Notes: generated by a model not told the origin, from the letters alone. 64,000 nt of DNA from Bremerella volcania (GCF_007748115.1 NZ_CP036289.1:2170001-2234000); one strand, 5' to 3'; positions 8,675 to 17,804 are shown, numbered from the stretch's first letter. Numbers and translations are program-made.

Positions 8675-10330
8675 ATGGGATACCTCGTCCTTGAAAACGG
8701 AACCGTTCACGACCCGGCTAACGGCGTCGATGGCGAGGTGCGTACGCTGTGGCTGAAGGACGGCAAGATCGTCAGCCCGCCGACTGAAGACCACCCACCG
8801 ATCGATCGCCGCATCGACTGCCGCGGCTACGTGATCATGCCAGGCGGGGTGGACATGCACTGCCACATCGCCGGCCCCAAGGTGAACATCGGGCGGCAGA
8901 TGACGCCTGAGTACCGCCGCGACGAAGGAATCCCCCGCGGCGAAGGACGCCGTAGTGCCAGTGGCGGACTGCTCCCTAGCTGCGTTGGTACTGGTTACAT
9001 GTTCGCCGGGCTCGGCTACACAACGGCCATGGATGCGGCCATCCCCGGTTTGCACGCGCGGCATGCTCACGAAGATTTGCTCGATACGCCGCTATTGGAC
9101 AAAGGTTTCTACCTTTTGTTCGGTAACAACCAGTTCGTGATGGACCGCATTCGCGAAGACCGGAACGACTGTTTGGATGCCTACCTGGCCTGGGCACTCG
9201 CTTCAACGCATGGCTATGCCGTGAAGGTCGTGAACCCTGGCGGCGTCGAGAACTGGAAGCAGGTCAGTCGCAAGACGGTGCAGCAACTGGACGAGCCAGT
9301 CCCTGGCTTTGGTGTTTCGCCACGGGCGATCGTGCGAAACCTGGCGGCGTCGGTCGATCGCTTGAAGCTGCCGCATGCCGTACACATCCACTGCAACAAC
9401 CTGGGCGTGCCAGGCAATAGTGAGACGACGCTTCGCACCATGCAAGCCCTCGACGGACATCGCGGTCACTTCGCTCACACGCAGTTTCATAGCTACGCCG
9501 GCGACGAGAACGACCCGTCCAGCTTCCGCTCTGACGCGGCTCGACTGGCCGAGTATGTGAACGCCAACCCGAACATTTCGATCGACGTCGGCCACGTGAA
9601 CCCAGGCAAGACGCTCGGCATCACCGGCGACGCCCCGTTTGGTTACTTCCTGTCGAAGCTGACCGGCAATCGTTGGTACGCGGCCGATAGCGAGCTGGAA
9701 GCCAGCTGCGGCGTGATTCCGATGGAGTTCCAGCCGAAGAAAGCCCTGGTGCATGCCGTGCAGTGGGCAGCCGCGCTCGAGTGGTACTTGCTGATCGATG
9801 ACCCGTGGCGGATCGCGATGAGCAGCGATCATCCCAACGGCGGTGCCGTTTTCCGCTATCCGGAAGTGATTCACCTGTTGATGGATTCGGCCTTCCGCCG
9901 CGAAGCGATCGGCAAAATGCACAAGCTGCTGGGTGAACGGACCACGCTGGCCCAGCTGGATCGTGAGTACTCACTGAACGACATCGCCATCATCACCCGG
10001 GCCGCGCCGGCCAGGCTGTTGGGACTGAAGCACAAGGGACACCTCGGCGAAGGTGCCGACGCCGACGTGACGATCTACACGCCCAGCACCGACCGCACCA
10101 AGATGTTCCAAAGGCCACGCTACGTCGTGCAGGCCGGCCGCGTGATTGTCGAAGATGGCGAGATCGGCGGCGAGGTGTTCGGCAAGCTATTCACCGTTTC
10201 GCCAGGCATGGACGAGGGACAGCTACCGGTGATTCAGAAGTGGTTTGATGACGCCCACACGATCCGCTTCCGGAATTTTGCGATCGAGAAAGAACACCTG
10301 GGCACGGTGGAGACCGTGGCGAGTTCTTAG
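8675..10330 (+). CDS. fhcA: Formylmethanofuran dehydrogenase subunit A homologue (formyltransferase/hydrolase complex FhcA)
   Basis: A 551-residue amidohydrolase. I prefer the ATG at 8675, with AAGGA seven bases upstream, over a TTG at 8651. The binuclear metal centre looks complete: His62 and His64 (VDMHCHIAG), Lys184 (AVKVVNPGG, candidate carboxylated lysine), His237/His239 (HIHCNN), His268/His272 and Asp385 (SSDHPNGG). In methylotrophs and planctomycetes FhcABCD moves the formyl group from H4MPT to methanofuran and releases formate. No fhcB, fhcC or fhcD is in this window, so partners must be encoded elsewhere. Its neighbours tatC and cysI are unrelated in function. Confidence 0.9.
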   Translation: MGYLVLENGTVHDPANGVDGEVRTLWLKDGKIVSPPTEDHPPIDRRIDCRGYVIMPGGVDMHCHIAGPKVNIGRQMTPEYRRDEGIPRGEGRRSASGGLLPSCVGTGYMFAGLGYTTAMDAAIPGLHARHAHEDLLDTPLLDKGFYLLFGNNQFVMDRIREDRNDCLDAYLAWALASTHGYAVKVVNPGGVENWKQVSRKTVQQLDEPVPGFGVSPRAIVRNLAASVDRLKLPHAVHIHCNNLGVPGNSETTLRTMQALDGHRGHFAHTQFHSYAGDENDPSSFRSDAARLAEYVNANPNISIDVGHVNPGKTLGITGDAPFGYFLSKLTGNRWYAADSELEASCGVIPMEFQPKKALVHAVQWAAALEWYLLIDDPWRIAMSSDHPNGGAVFRYPEVIHLLMDSAFRREAIGKMHKLLGERTTLAQLDREYSLNDIAIITRAAPARLLGLKHKGHLGEGADADVTIYTPSTDRTKMFQRPRYVVQAGRVIVEDGEIGGEVFGKLFTVSPGMDEGQLPVIQKWFDDAHTIRFRNFAIEKEHLGTVETVASS

Positions 10331-10334
10331 GTCT

Positions 10335-10367
10335 TTCTTGTCCCCTCGGCCTCGGAGGGGACAAGAA
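10335..10367 (+). terminator. 13-bp perfect stem-loop after fhcA
   Basis: TTCTTGTCCCCTC (10335-10347) pairs perfectly with GAGGGGACAAGAA (10355-10367) across a 7-nt loop, immediately after the fhcA stop. A second hairpin follows at once, so the two may work together. Confidence 0.55.
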
Positions 10368-10372
10368 ATGAC

Positions 10373-10400
10373 AAAGGGCACGATTGAGCGTGCCCTTTTG
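10373..10400. terminator. Bidirectional intrinsic terminator between fhcA and cysI
   Basis: AAAGGGCACG and CGTGCCCTTT form a 10-bp stem around ATTGAG. It is followed by a T-rich run on the + strand and preceded by A's that become T's on the - strand. It lies between convergent gene ends and probably ends transcription from both sides. Confidence 0.75.
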
Positions 10401-10425
10401 TTTTGGCTTGAAATGGAGATGCGGT

Positions 10426-12135
10426 TTAGCCGCCGGTGGCTTCCAGCAGCTTTTCCTGGCCGAGGCGATCGCAGAAGTCGCCGAGGCTTTCCCCATCGTT
10501 GCGTTGCTCTTTGAACGCGGTGAAGACCTTCACCAGTTCCGGAACGACTTCGTCGGCGGGGACCATGTCCTTGTAGATGTAGCTCAAACGGTTGCCCAAG
10601 AGGCGGCCGCCGAGGAACATCGTGTACTTTTCCTTGGCACGTCCGACCAGGCCGATGTCGCTGTTGTAAGGGCGAGCACAGCCGTTGGGGCAGCCGGTCA
10701 TTCGCAGGGTAAACTTCTCGTCCTGCAGGCCGAGCTTGGCGACTTCCTTTTCCAGGTCGTCGACCATGCCAGGCAAGGCCCGTTCGCTTTCGGTGATCGA
10801 AAGCCCGCAGGTCGGCCAAGCAACGCAGGCCATCGACCAACGCAGCGTATTGCTGATTTCTTCGGTCAGCACAACGTTGTGCTTCTTCAGGATCGCTTCC
10901 AGCTTTGGCTTATCTTCTTCGACGATGTCGCTGAAGATGATGTCCTGGTGGCCGGTGAAGTGGATGCCTGGGTTGAGCGTGGTGCAGACTTCACGAATGG
11001 CGGTCTTCAGCTTGCAATCTTCGAAGTCGGCGATGCGGCCGTTTTCGACGTTGAGGCCGTAGAACCACTTGCCGTCTCCCTGGGCGGACCAGCCTTTGTG
11101 GTCGTCGAAGTCGGTCACGTCGGCTTCGTGCGGTTCGGGAAGCTCGCGGCCGAAGTATTCCTCGACCTTCTTCTTGAACTCCGGCAAGCCCATGTTGCGG
11201 ACGGTGTACTTCAGACGGGCAACCTTGCGGTCTTCGCGGTTGCCGAAGTCGCGCTGGACCTTCACAATCGCTTCACAGACGCCGATCAGGTCTTCCGGCG
11301 AAACGTAGGTCAGCTTCATGCCCAAGGCCGGGTAGGTCTTGTCGGCACTGGGCGTACGCCCCATGCCGCCACCGACCAGGATGTTATAGCCAAGGATCTT
11401 GCCTCCTTCGTGGATGGCAATCATGCCCAAGTCCTGGGTGTAGACGTCGATGCAGTTGTCTTCCGGCAGGCAGATGCCCATTTTGAATTTACGCGGCAGA
11501 TAATGCTTGCCGTAGATCGGTTCGACGATTTCGTTGCCGTTTTCATCGACGCGGGTCTTCTCGCCCGTTTCGGGATCTTGCAGGAAGATCTCGCGGTAAG
11601 CACCAGTGCGGGGGGCGAAGTGATCGGCAATCGCAAACGAGGTTTTTTGAATCTGGTCGTGCAGTTCGTTGTTCTTGAAGGGAGCCGGGCAGCACATGAC
11701 GTTTCGGTTGACGTCGCCGCAAGCGCCCAGCGAGGTCAGGCCGACCCCCTTCATACGCTGCATGAGTTGGTGAACATCGCTCTTTTGGATGCCGTGGAAC
11801 TGCGTGCCTTGGCGGCTAGTGATGCGGAGCGTACCGTTGCCGATTTCGTCGCATAGATCCAACTCTTCCAGCATTTGCTGGCTATTCAAGAGGCCGGCCG
11901 GCAAACGCGTGCGGACCATCATAATGTAATCTTTGCCACCGCCGGCGGCTCGGTTCGAGGCGCGAGCGTCGCGGTCATCCTGTTGATACATCCCGAAATG
12001 CTTGATCAGCTGGATGCTTTCCTTGCTGAAATGGTCCGTTCCGTCGGCCAGTTCTTCAGCGACAGTGCCGCGCAGGTAGTTGCTTTCGTCTTTGATGCCC
12101 TCAACCGGGCTCAGCTTGTTATCAGTGGAAGCCAT
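10426..12135 (-). CDS. cysI: Assimilatory sulfite reductase hemoprotein subunit
   Basis: A 569-residue siroheme/[4Fe-4S] enzyme reducing sulfite to sulfide with six electrons. Cluster and siroheme ligands are visible as C-x5-C (CVAWPTC, about residues 436-442) and C-x3-C (GCPNGC, about 479-484), in the usual TCGLSITESER and TGCPNGCARPYN contexts. Substrate-side features include the RQGTQFHGI and GDVNRNVMCC regions. No flavoprotein cysJ is adjacent, so the donor may be ferredoxin. It is convergent with fhcA across a bidirectional terminator. Siroheme supply fits the CobA-HemD gene at the window start. Confidence 0.94.
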   Translation of the reverse strand: MASTDNKLSPVEGIKDESNYLRGTVAEELADGTDHFSKESIQLIKHFGMYQQDDRDARASNRAAGGGKDYIMMVRTRLPAGLLNSQQMLEELDLCDEIGNGTLRITSRQGTQFHGIQKSDVHQLMQRMKGVGLTSLGACGDVNRNVMCCPAPFKNNELHDQIQKTSFAIADHFAPRTGAYREIFLQDPETGEKTRVDENGNEIVEPIYGKHYLPRKFKMGICLPEDNCIDVYTQDLGMIAIHEGGKILGYNILVGGGMGRTPSADKTYPALGMKLTYVSPEDLIGVCEAIVKVQRDFGNREDRKVARLKYTVRNMGLPEFKKKVEEYFGRELPEPHEADVTDFDDHKGWSAQGDGKWFYGLNVENGRIADFEDCKLKTAIREVCTTLNPGIHFTGHQDIIFSDIVEEDKPKLEAILKKHNVVLTEEISNTLRWSMACVAWPTCGLSITESERALPGMVDDLEKEVAKLGLQDEKFTLRMTGCPNGCARPYNSDIGLVGRAKEKYTMFLGGRLLGNRLSYIYKDMVPADEVVPELVKVFTAFKEQRNDGESLGDFCDRLGQEKLLEATGG

Positions 12136-12468
12136 GGAGCTAAGTTATGTGGGTAAGTAGGTGGCAGGAGGATGGCCTGCGAAAATTCAGTTCTTCGGCA
12201 CGCTAAAAGTCCCCAGGTCATGGCAATCCGGCCAAAACAGGGGACAACGCGCCTAATATACACATTCCTTCAATTCTTCGTAATGCGTCAATTTGTCGCC
12301 GTTTAGCTGATCCTTCTTGCCTAAATTGACAATTGACAACCCGTTTCGCTGCCCTGAAGGGAGGGACAAACGGGGGACATTCGCCTTGAGGTGGTAGTTT
12401 GCGCTGGGGTGTCGGCTTATAAAATGAGTCTCTCCCACGTGCCTGCTACTCGATGAACGAGGTTCCCC
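12136..12468. other. Divergent promoter region between cysI and folD
   Basis: About 330 bp with no convincing gene. A TTGACAATTGACAA stretch near 12327-12340 could supply a -35 element for folD. Short inverted segments around GTTTCGCTGCCCTGAAGGGAGGGACAAAC are present but not a clear known element. cysI transcription must also begin here. Confidence 0.4.
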
Positions 12469-13353
12469 GTGACTGCGACGATTCTGGATGGAAAAACGGT
12501 CTCTGCCGCTTTGCAAGACGATATCGCCCAGCGAGTCGAACAATTCAAAGCGAAAACGGGCGTAACTCCTTGTCTGGCAGCGGTTTTGGTGGGTGAAGAC
12601 CCGGCCAGCCAAGTGTACGTGCGGAACAAGGAGCGGGCCTGTGCCAAGGTCGGAATGACCAGTCAGTTGTTTCGCAGGGCCGAAGACATTTCGCAAGCGG
12701 ATCTTCTGGCCCTGGTCCAGCAGCTTAACCAAGACGACAACGTCAACGGCATTTTGGTTCAGCTCCCTCTTCCCAAGCACTTGGATGCCTCGGAAGTGTT
12801 GGATGCGATCGATCCTCGTAAGGATGTCGATTGTTTTCACCCCAGCAATGTCGGTCTGCTTTCTCAAGGAAGACCGAACTTTTTGCCTTGCACACCCCAT
12901 GGGGTCGTCCAGATTCTGAAACATTTCGATCTGCCGACCGCCGGGAAGAACGTGGTTATCCTTGGCCGCAGCGATATCGTCGGCAAGCCGTTAGCGCTGA
13001 TGCTCATGCAGCGAACCAGCCAGACGTGCGGTTCCGACTACGCCAATGCCACGGTTACGGTTGCCCATAGTCGCACGCCGAATCTGAAAGAACTGACCCT
13101 CCAGGCCGACATTTTGGTGGCGGCGATCGGCGTCGCCAAGTTTGTGACGGCCGACATGGTGAAGCCAGGAGCGGTGGTCGTCGACGTGGGGATCAATCGC
13201 ACCGATGACGGCCTTTGCGGCGACGTCGACTACGACGCCCTGCTGCAAGTCGCCGGAGCCGTCACGCCGGTGCCGGGTGGTGTCGGACGGCTGACGGTCA
13301 CGATGCTGATGGAGAATACGCTTCAGGCCGCCATGATTCAGGCCGGCGGCTAA
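12469..13353 (+). CDS. folD: Bifunctional methylenetetrahydrofolate dehydrogenase / methenyltetrahydrofolate cyclohydrolase
   Basis: A 294-residue FolD that interconverts 5,10-methylene-H4F, methenyl-H4F and 10-formyl-H4F with NADP. Visible signatures are SQVYVRNKERAC with catalytic Lys54, GILVQLPLPKHL, the PCTPHGVV loop, the Rossmann segment VVILGRSDIVGKP and the C-terminal PVPGGVGRLTV. The start is GTG at 12469. The gene ends two bases before the convergent RNA methyltransferase. With fhcA 2 kb upstream, the window carries genes of both the folate and the H4MPT C1 pathways. Confidence 0.96.
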   Translation: MTATILDGKTVSAALQDDIAQRVEQFKAKTGVTPCLAAVLVGEDPASQVYVRNKERACAKVGMTSQLFRRAEDISQADLLALVQQLNQDDNVNGILVQLPLPKHLDASEVLDAIDPRKDVDCFHPSNVGLLSQGRPNFLPCTPHGVVQILKHFDLPTAGKNVVILGRSDIVGKPLALMLMQRTSQTCGSDYANATVTVAHSRTPNLKELTLQADILVAAIGVAKFVTADMVKPGAVVVDVGINRTDDGLCGDVDYDALLQVAGAVTPVPGGVGRLTVTMLMENTLQAAMIQAGG

Positions 13354-13355
13354 CG

Positions 13356-14156
13356 CTACGATCGCTGTCGCAGCGATTCGTACAGCAGGACTGCCGCAGT
13401 GGTCGAAACGTTCAGGCTATCGGCGATTCCCTGCATCGGCAGGTGAATGTTGACGATCCCTGCCTGGTGCCACTGGTCGCTGAGGCCGTGTGCTTCGCTG
13501 CCGAGAACCAAGGCCGTGGCCTGCTGCATGTCGACCGTCGTGTAGGGTACCGACCCATCGACCCTGGCCGCATAGATCTGAAACTGGTTGTCCTTTAAAA
13601 ACGCAATCGTCTCTTCCGAGGTCGCATCGACCACCGCCATCGAAAAGATCGTCCCCAGGCTCGCGCGAATCGCATTGGGGTTGAACAAATCGGTGCGGCC
13701 ATCGGCCGAAATCAGGAGATCGGCTCCCACGGCGTCCATCGTGCGTAAGATGGCCCCGACGTTGCCGGGCTTCTCGACTTGTTCGATGACGACGACCAAC
13801 GGAGACTCGGGAAGAACCATGTCCGCCAGCTTCTTTTCCGAAACTTTTGCGACGGCGACGGCCCCTTCAATGCGTTGACCGAACGCCAGTTTCTCCATCA
13901 CTTCGCGGGTGACGTGCAGGATGGGGATGTCGCCGTAATCGGCTAGAAGTTGTTCGAAGTAGGCGGCCTCAGGACCGGAGATGGCGTCGGGAAACACGAA
14001 GATCGTTTCGATCGGAAAGCACGATTGAAGAGCCCGGCGGATCTCGCGGAGGCCATCCACCACGGTTCGCTTCTGCTGCATGCGCCCACGCCGGTCACGA
14101 AGCTTAACGGCCGACTTGATCTGAGCGTTCTGGAGGGAACGGATGATTTCTGGCAT
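13356..14156 (-). CDS. TrmH/SpoU-family rRNA 2'-O-ribose methyltransferase
   Basis: A 266-residue SPOUT methyltransferase. Residues about 1-100 form the N-terminal substrate-binding part (SLQNAQIKSAVKLRDRRGR, then VVDGLREIRRAL). The C-terminal knot domain has EQVEKPGNVGAILRTMDAVG, LVLGSEAHGLS and the closing IHLPMQGIADSLNVSTTAAV, the three SpoU motifs. It methylates a ribose 2'-OH in rRNA or tRNA; the exact nucleotide cannot be read from sequence. The gene is tail-to-tail with folD, two bases apart. Confidence 0.9.
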   Translation of the reverse strand: MPEIIRSLQNAQIKSAVKLRDRRGRMQQKRTVVDGLREIRRALQSCFPIETIFVFPDAISGPEAAYFEQLLADYGDIPILHVTREVMEKLAFGQRIEGAVAVAKVSEKKLADMVLPESPLVVVIEQVEKPGNVGAILRTMDAVGADLLISADGRTDLFNPNAIRASLGTIFSMAVVDATSEETIAFLKDNQFQIYAARVDGSVPYTTVDMQQATALVLGSEAHGLSDQWHQAGIVNIHLPMQGIADSLNVSTTAAVLLYESLRQRS

Positions 14157-14183
14157 AGATGGTGGTCAGTAGGTAAACCTCCC

Positions 14184-14380
14184 AAGCCCTGAAAGGGCGG
14201 CAGACAATAGCCAGGGGCGTAAGCCCCTGGAAGGCGTTTCAAGAAGTGGTTAGCCCTGAAAGGGCGACAGAAGTTGTCGCTTGTGATTCGATTCTGTCGC
14301 CCCTGTGGGGCTCTCGTTCTTCGTGGTTCGCTACCAGGGGCTTACGCCCCTGGCTATTATCTGCCGCCCCTTTGGGGCTT
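14184..14380. repeat. 197-bp nested palindromic repeat (AAGCCCC...CAGGGGCTTACGCCCCTGG type)
   Basis: The outer arms, AAGCCCTGAAAGGGCGGCAG...GGCGTAAGCCCCTGG and their near-perfect complement at 14334-14380, enclose an inner pair, GCCCTGAAAGGGCGACAGA against TCTGTCGCCCCTGTGGGGC. Each arm also contains its own small palindrome (CCAGGGGCGTAAGCCCCTGG), so the element could fold as a long rod or a cruciform. It lies between the SpoU gene and the RlmI-like gene. It probably belongs to a dispersed palindromic family. Confidence 0.75.
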
Positions 14381-14434
14381 AAGAGTTGGTGATTCGCACG
14401 CTACTGAGGCGTGAAATGATGGTATGAAGTTGGC

Positions 14435-15304
14435 TCACGACACGTTTTGAAAACTTGCGTAGTACCCGCTGGGTAATTGGCGTCCGTTGCGATCGGCGAT
14501 GGTTAATGGTCCGGCTTCGATTTTTCGGGGGGAAATACTGGGGAACGCTTCGTCGATCATTTGCTTAAGGGTATCGTCTTCATAGCCGGGGGAGTGGCAC
14601 GTCAGCAAAACGAGCTTGGGGTCTTCGGCCAAAAGCTCGTTCAGGTATCCCATGAGCAGCGGAAGGTGTTTGTCAATCCGCCAGACTTCCCCCTTCGAGC
14701 CGTGGCCGTAGCTGGGTGGATCGAGGATTACCCCGTCGTACGTGTTGCCTCGTTTGATCTCGCGTTTCACGAATTTGCGGGCATCCTCGGCAATCCAGCG
14801 AATCGGTGCACCGGCCATGCCGGAAAGTTCGGCGTTGGTTCGCGCCCATTTCACGACGTTGGCGGCTGCATCGACATGGGCGACTTCGGCCCCACCCAGG
14901 GCGCAGGCTAGCGAAGAGCCTCCGGTGTAAGCGAACAAGTTGAGCACTCTTAGCGGGCGGGAACTCTCGCGACAGGTCTGGGTCAGCCATTTCCAGTTGG
15001 CGAACTGTTCGGGGAAGAGACCCAAGTGACCAAACTTGGTCGTTTTCAAACGAAATTTCAGAGAGCCCGCGGCGACCTCCCAGGTTGGGGGCAAACAGTC
15101 GGCGTCGAGCCAGTCTCCCTGGGTTTCGGTGCGGCGTACGTATTTGGCGATGGCCTGCGACCAGAGATCGGGCTTGGTGGCCTTAAATCCTTCGGCGGAA
15201 GGAGAATACCGATCGAGAACGACCGATCCGAATTGTTCTAACTTTCGACCGGAGCCAAAGTCGAGCAAGCTATATTGAAATGAGGCCAGATCGGCAGCGG
15301 TCAT
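14435..15304 (-). CDS. RlmI/RlmK-like SAM-dependent RNA methyltransferase
   Basis: I prefer the ATG at 15304 (289 residues); a longer frame begins at 15433 but overlaps the start of the divergent PDZ gene. SAM motif I is LRVLNLFAYTGGSSLACALGG, followed by the acidic strand end in AHVDAAANVVKWA and the catalytic loop VILDPPSYGHGSKGEVW. The layout matches the class I methyltransferases of the RlmI/YccW group (23S rRNA m5C1962), but the N-terminal PUA domain usual there is not evident. The substrate is therefore only inferred as RNA. Confidence 0.8.
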   Translation of the reverse strand: MTAADLASFQYSLLDFGSGRKLEQFGSVVLDRYSPSAEGFKATKPDLWSQAIAKYVRRTETQGDWLDADCLPPTWEVAAGSLKFRLKTTKFGHLGLFPEQFANWKWLTQTCRESSRPLRVLNLFAYTGGSSLACALGGAEVAHVDAAANVVKWARTNAELSGMAGAPIRWIAEDARKFVKREIKRGNTYDGVILDPPSYGHGSKGEVWRIDKHLPLLMGYLNELLAEDPKLVLLTCHSPGYEDDTLKQMIDEAFPSISPRKIEAGPLTIADRNGRQLPSGYYASFQNVS

Positions 15305-15387
15305 GTTGATCAACAAAGGTAACGCAAGGGGCGGGAAATTGGTTTTGCCCTGGAATAATTGACCATATCTTCCCACAATAGCAGAAC

Positions 15388-16635
15388 ATGACTCGTCTGT
15401 CGTCGTCCCCTGAATCGAGATCGCTCGTGACACGTTGTCTAGTACTAAGTCTGTTGGTTTGCCTGATTTGCGGCGGCATCATGTTCGCGCCCGTTGCCCA
15501 CGGGGCCGATCCTGCTGAGGGTGCCCCGGCGAAGCAGCCTCCGACCTCGGCACAGATCGCGTCTTGGATCGATCAACTCGATAGCGACAAGTTCCTCTTG
15601 CGCGAAAATGCCACGCAGAAACTGATCAGTGCCCAGCAGGCGGCGATTGGGCCCCTGGCCGATGCGGTTCGTACTGGCAGCCTGGAAAAGGCTTTTCGTT
15701 GTATCCATGTCCTGCGGGCCTTCGCCATCGGGGACGATATCGAGACCGAGATCCAGGCCAGCGCGAAACTGGCCCTGATCGCCGCCACCGAGAATGATCG
15801 TGTGGGGGCATACGCCGGCGACGTACTGAAGCGGATCGAGCCGATTCAGCGTGAACGGGCCATTCGCATCCTTAGCGGTCTCGGGGTGAAGTTCACCAGC
15901 TACGCCCCGATGCAAGGGTTTCAGGGGATGGACGAAGGGCCCGGCATCTGGATCACCAACGACTACACCGGCTCGGCCAAGCATCTGCATTACCTGCAGC
16001 ACCTGGGCTTCATCGAAGACGTGCAGATCGAGAACGACAAGATCACGGCGGACTGGTTTGCCGAGATCGCCAAGATGCCTAACGTCGATCATTTGACGAT
16101 CAAAGATGGACCGGTCGATATCGAAATGCTGCGGGAACTGGAACCGCTTCTGCACAAGATTGAGTTTGTGCGGCTCTACTATCTGAAACTGAAGACCTCC
16201 CCTGCTCCGCTGTTGTCGAAGATGACGATGCTTCGCCAGGCAGAACTGTTTGGCATGGTGATCGACGGCAAAGAACTCTTCCAGGACGCACAAGAACAGC
16301 AGCGTATTCGCTCGGCTTTACCAGGCGTTCTGCCGGAAGGAATCAAGTTTCGTAGCGGTGGCTTTCTGGGGGTACGCGGTCCCAGTGATGGCAACCGCGG
16401 TCCGTGCGTCGTGCAGAGTGTCGACCAGGACACCGGAGCCTACAAGGCTGGCCTGCGGGGTGGGGACACGGTGACCGAAGTCAACGGGACGCAGGTCCAA
16501 GGGTTCATGCACTTGATCGAGTTGCTGCAAGATAAGAAGGCAGGCGATAAGGTTAAAATGGTTGCCGTTCGCGGAACCGAAACCAAAGAACTGGACGTTA
16601 CCCTCGGAAAGTGGCAGCTTCGCGAAGTCTATTAA
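15388..16635 (+). CDS. Secreted protein with HEAT-like helices and a C-terminal PDZ domain
   Basis: A 415-residue exported protein. The signal peptide is about residues 10-40 (LVLSLLVCLICGGIMFA, cleavage after VAHGA). Residues about 55-150 are helical and HEAT-like (IASWIDQLDSDKFLLREN, then ATQKLISA). The middle 190-290 resembles leucine-rich-repeat spacing (MPNVDHLTIKDGPVDIEMLREL). Residues about 325-410 form a PDZ domain (FLGVRG... AGLRGGDTVTEVNGTQV). No protease triad is visible, so a peptide-binding or scaffold role in the periplasm is likely. This repeat-plus-PDZ architecture is common in planctomycetes. Confidence 0.8.
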   Translation: MTRLSSSPESRSLVTRCLVLSLLVCLICGGIMFAPVAHGADPAEGAPAKQPPTSAQIASWIDQLDSDKFLLRENATQKLISAQQAAIGPLADAVRTGSLEKAFRCIHVLRAFAIGDDIETEIQASAKLALIAATENDRVGAYAGDVLKRIEPIQRERAIRILSGLGVKFTSYAPMQGFQGMDEGPGIWITNDYTGSAKHLHYLQHLGFIEDVQIENDKITADWFAEIAKMPNVDHLTIKDGPVDIEMLRELEPLLHKIEFVRLYYLKLKTSPAPLLSKMTMLRQAELFGMVIDGKELFQDAQEQQRIRSALPGVLPEGIKFRSGGFLGVRGPSDGNRGPCVVQSVDQDTGAYKAGLRGGDTVTEVNGTQVQGFMHLIELLQDKKAGDKVKMVAVRGTETKELDVTLGKWQLREVY

Positions 16636-16746
16636 GAGGCACTAAGGCGGCGAACCTCTATTGCCACGGCAGGCCGATTACCCCTACGATACGCTCCGCA
16701 TCCGTGCCGCCAGAACTGGCACGCGACAAAAGGAGTTGTCGAATTC

Positions 16747-17790
16747 ATGCTATCACCTGCCCCACGCATTCTTATCACTCGCCTTAGTGCTCTGGGAGAT
16801 ACTGTTCTTACGCTGCCGGTGCTGTGTGCGCTGCGAAAGGCATTTCCCTCGGCTCAAATTGGCTGGGTAGCCGAGCCAGCGGCCTCGAAGGTGCTGGCCG
16901 ATCGGACCGACCTCAACTTCTTGTTCACGGTCGAAAAAGGTTGGCTCACCAAACCGGTTGAAATCAATCGGCTGCGACGTGCGCTCTCGCGGCATAAGTT
17001 TGAAATCGTGCTCGACGTGCAGGGACTGACCAAGAGTGCCGTCGCTGGTTGGCTTTCGGGGCGAAAACATCAAATCACTTTTAAACGCGGACAATCGCGC
17101 GAAATCGCTCCGAACCTGGCCGGAACGCGCATTGCCCCGACGGCCAAGTACATTGCCGAGCGTTACCTGGAACTGCTGGCACCCTTGGGGATCGAGAAGC
17201 CGAAACTTGAGTTTCAGATGCCGTACGACCAGGTCGCCCATCAGGTGGTCGCCGGTCGCGTGCCGGTCATCTCAACTGGTCGCTATGCGGTGCTGAACGT
17301 CGGTGCCGGATGGTTCTCGAAAACGTGGGTCCCGGCCCGCTTTGGCGAGGTCGCGGCCGACCTGTTCATGCGGTACGAGATCCCCAGTTTGCTGCTGTGG
17401 GGCAACGACGTCGAGCACAAGTACGCCGAGGAAGCGGCGGAGACGGCACGTGCGATCGCCCCGCACTGCGTCACGATTCTGCCCAAAATGTCGATCGCGG
17501 AAATGAAAGAGACGATTCGGCACGCATCGCTGCTAATCAGCGGCGATACGGGGCCTTTGCACTTCGGCGTGGCGTTGGATACGCCGACCATTTCCTTGTT
17601 CGGCGTCACCAAGGCAGAGTACTATAGTCCATGTCGCGGCATCCACCGCACGATTCAAAACATGCACGATCCGCTTTCCTGCCGCAAGCGACGCCGAGCC
17701 GGAAACGACGCGATGCGGGCAATTCCTACGGTGGACGTCCTAAGCCAGGTAGACATCCTGCTTAATATGCGGCATCCTAAAGCTGCGTAA
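16747..17790 (+). CDS. GT9-family glycosyltransferase, lipopolysaccharide heptosyltransferase-like
   Basis: A 347-residue GT-B enzyme. It starts with the heptosyltransferase signature RILITRLSALGDTVLTLPVL and then has IGWVAEPAASKVL. The C-terminal nucleotide-sugar domain contains LLISGDTGPLHFGVALDTPTI, the ADP-heptose-binding motif of WaaC/WaaF. The WaaC-like VDVQGLTKSA variant appears as LDVQGLTKSAVAGW. It adds a sugar, probably a heptose, to the LPS core at the cytoplasmic face. GGAG lies about 10 bases before the ATG. It starts a same-strand run with the M28 peptidase (14 bp gap). Confidence 0.88.
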   Translation: MLSPAPRILITRLSALGDTVLTLPVLCALRKAFPSAQIGWVAEPAASKVLADRTDLNFLFTVEKGWLTKPVEINRLRRALSRHKFEIVLDVQGLTKSAVAGWLSGRKHQITFKRGQSREIAPNLAGTRIAPTAKYIAERYLELLAPLGIEKPKLEFQMPYDQVAHQVVAGRVPVISTGRYAVLNVGAGWFSKTWVPARFGEVAADLFMRYEIPSLLLWGNDVEHKYAEEAAETARAIAPHCVTILPKMSIAEMKETIRHASLLISGDTGPLHFGVALDTPTISLFGVTKAEYYSPCRGIHRTIQNMHDPLSCRKRRRAGNDAMRAIPTVDVLSQVDILLNMRHPKAA

Positions 17791-17804
17791 CCTGGACTTA
17801 TTCT

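Noticed and set aside
10384-11856. A 490-codon frame opposite cysI
   Set aside because: Opposite a well-supported sulfite reductase; it has no recognisable motif and its composition reflects the antisense strand.
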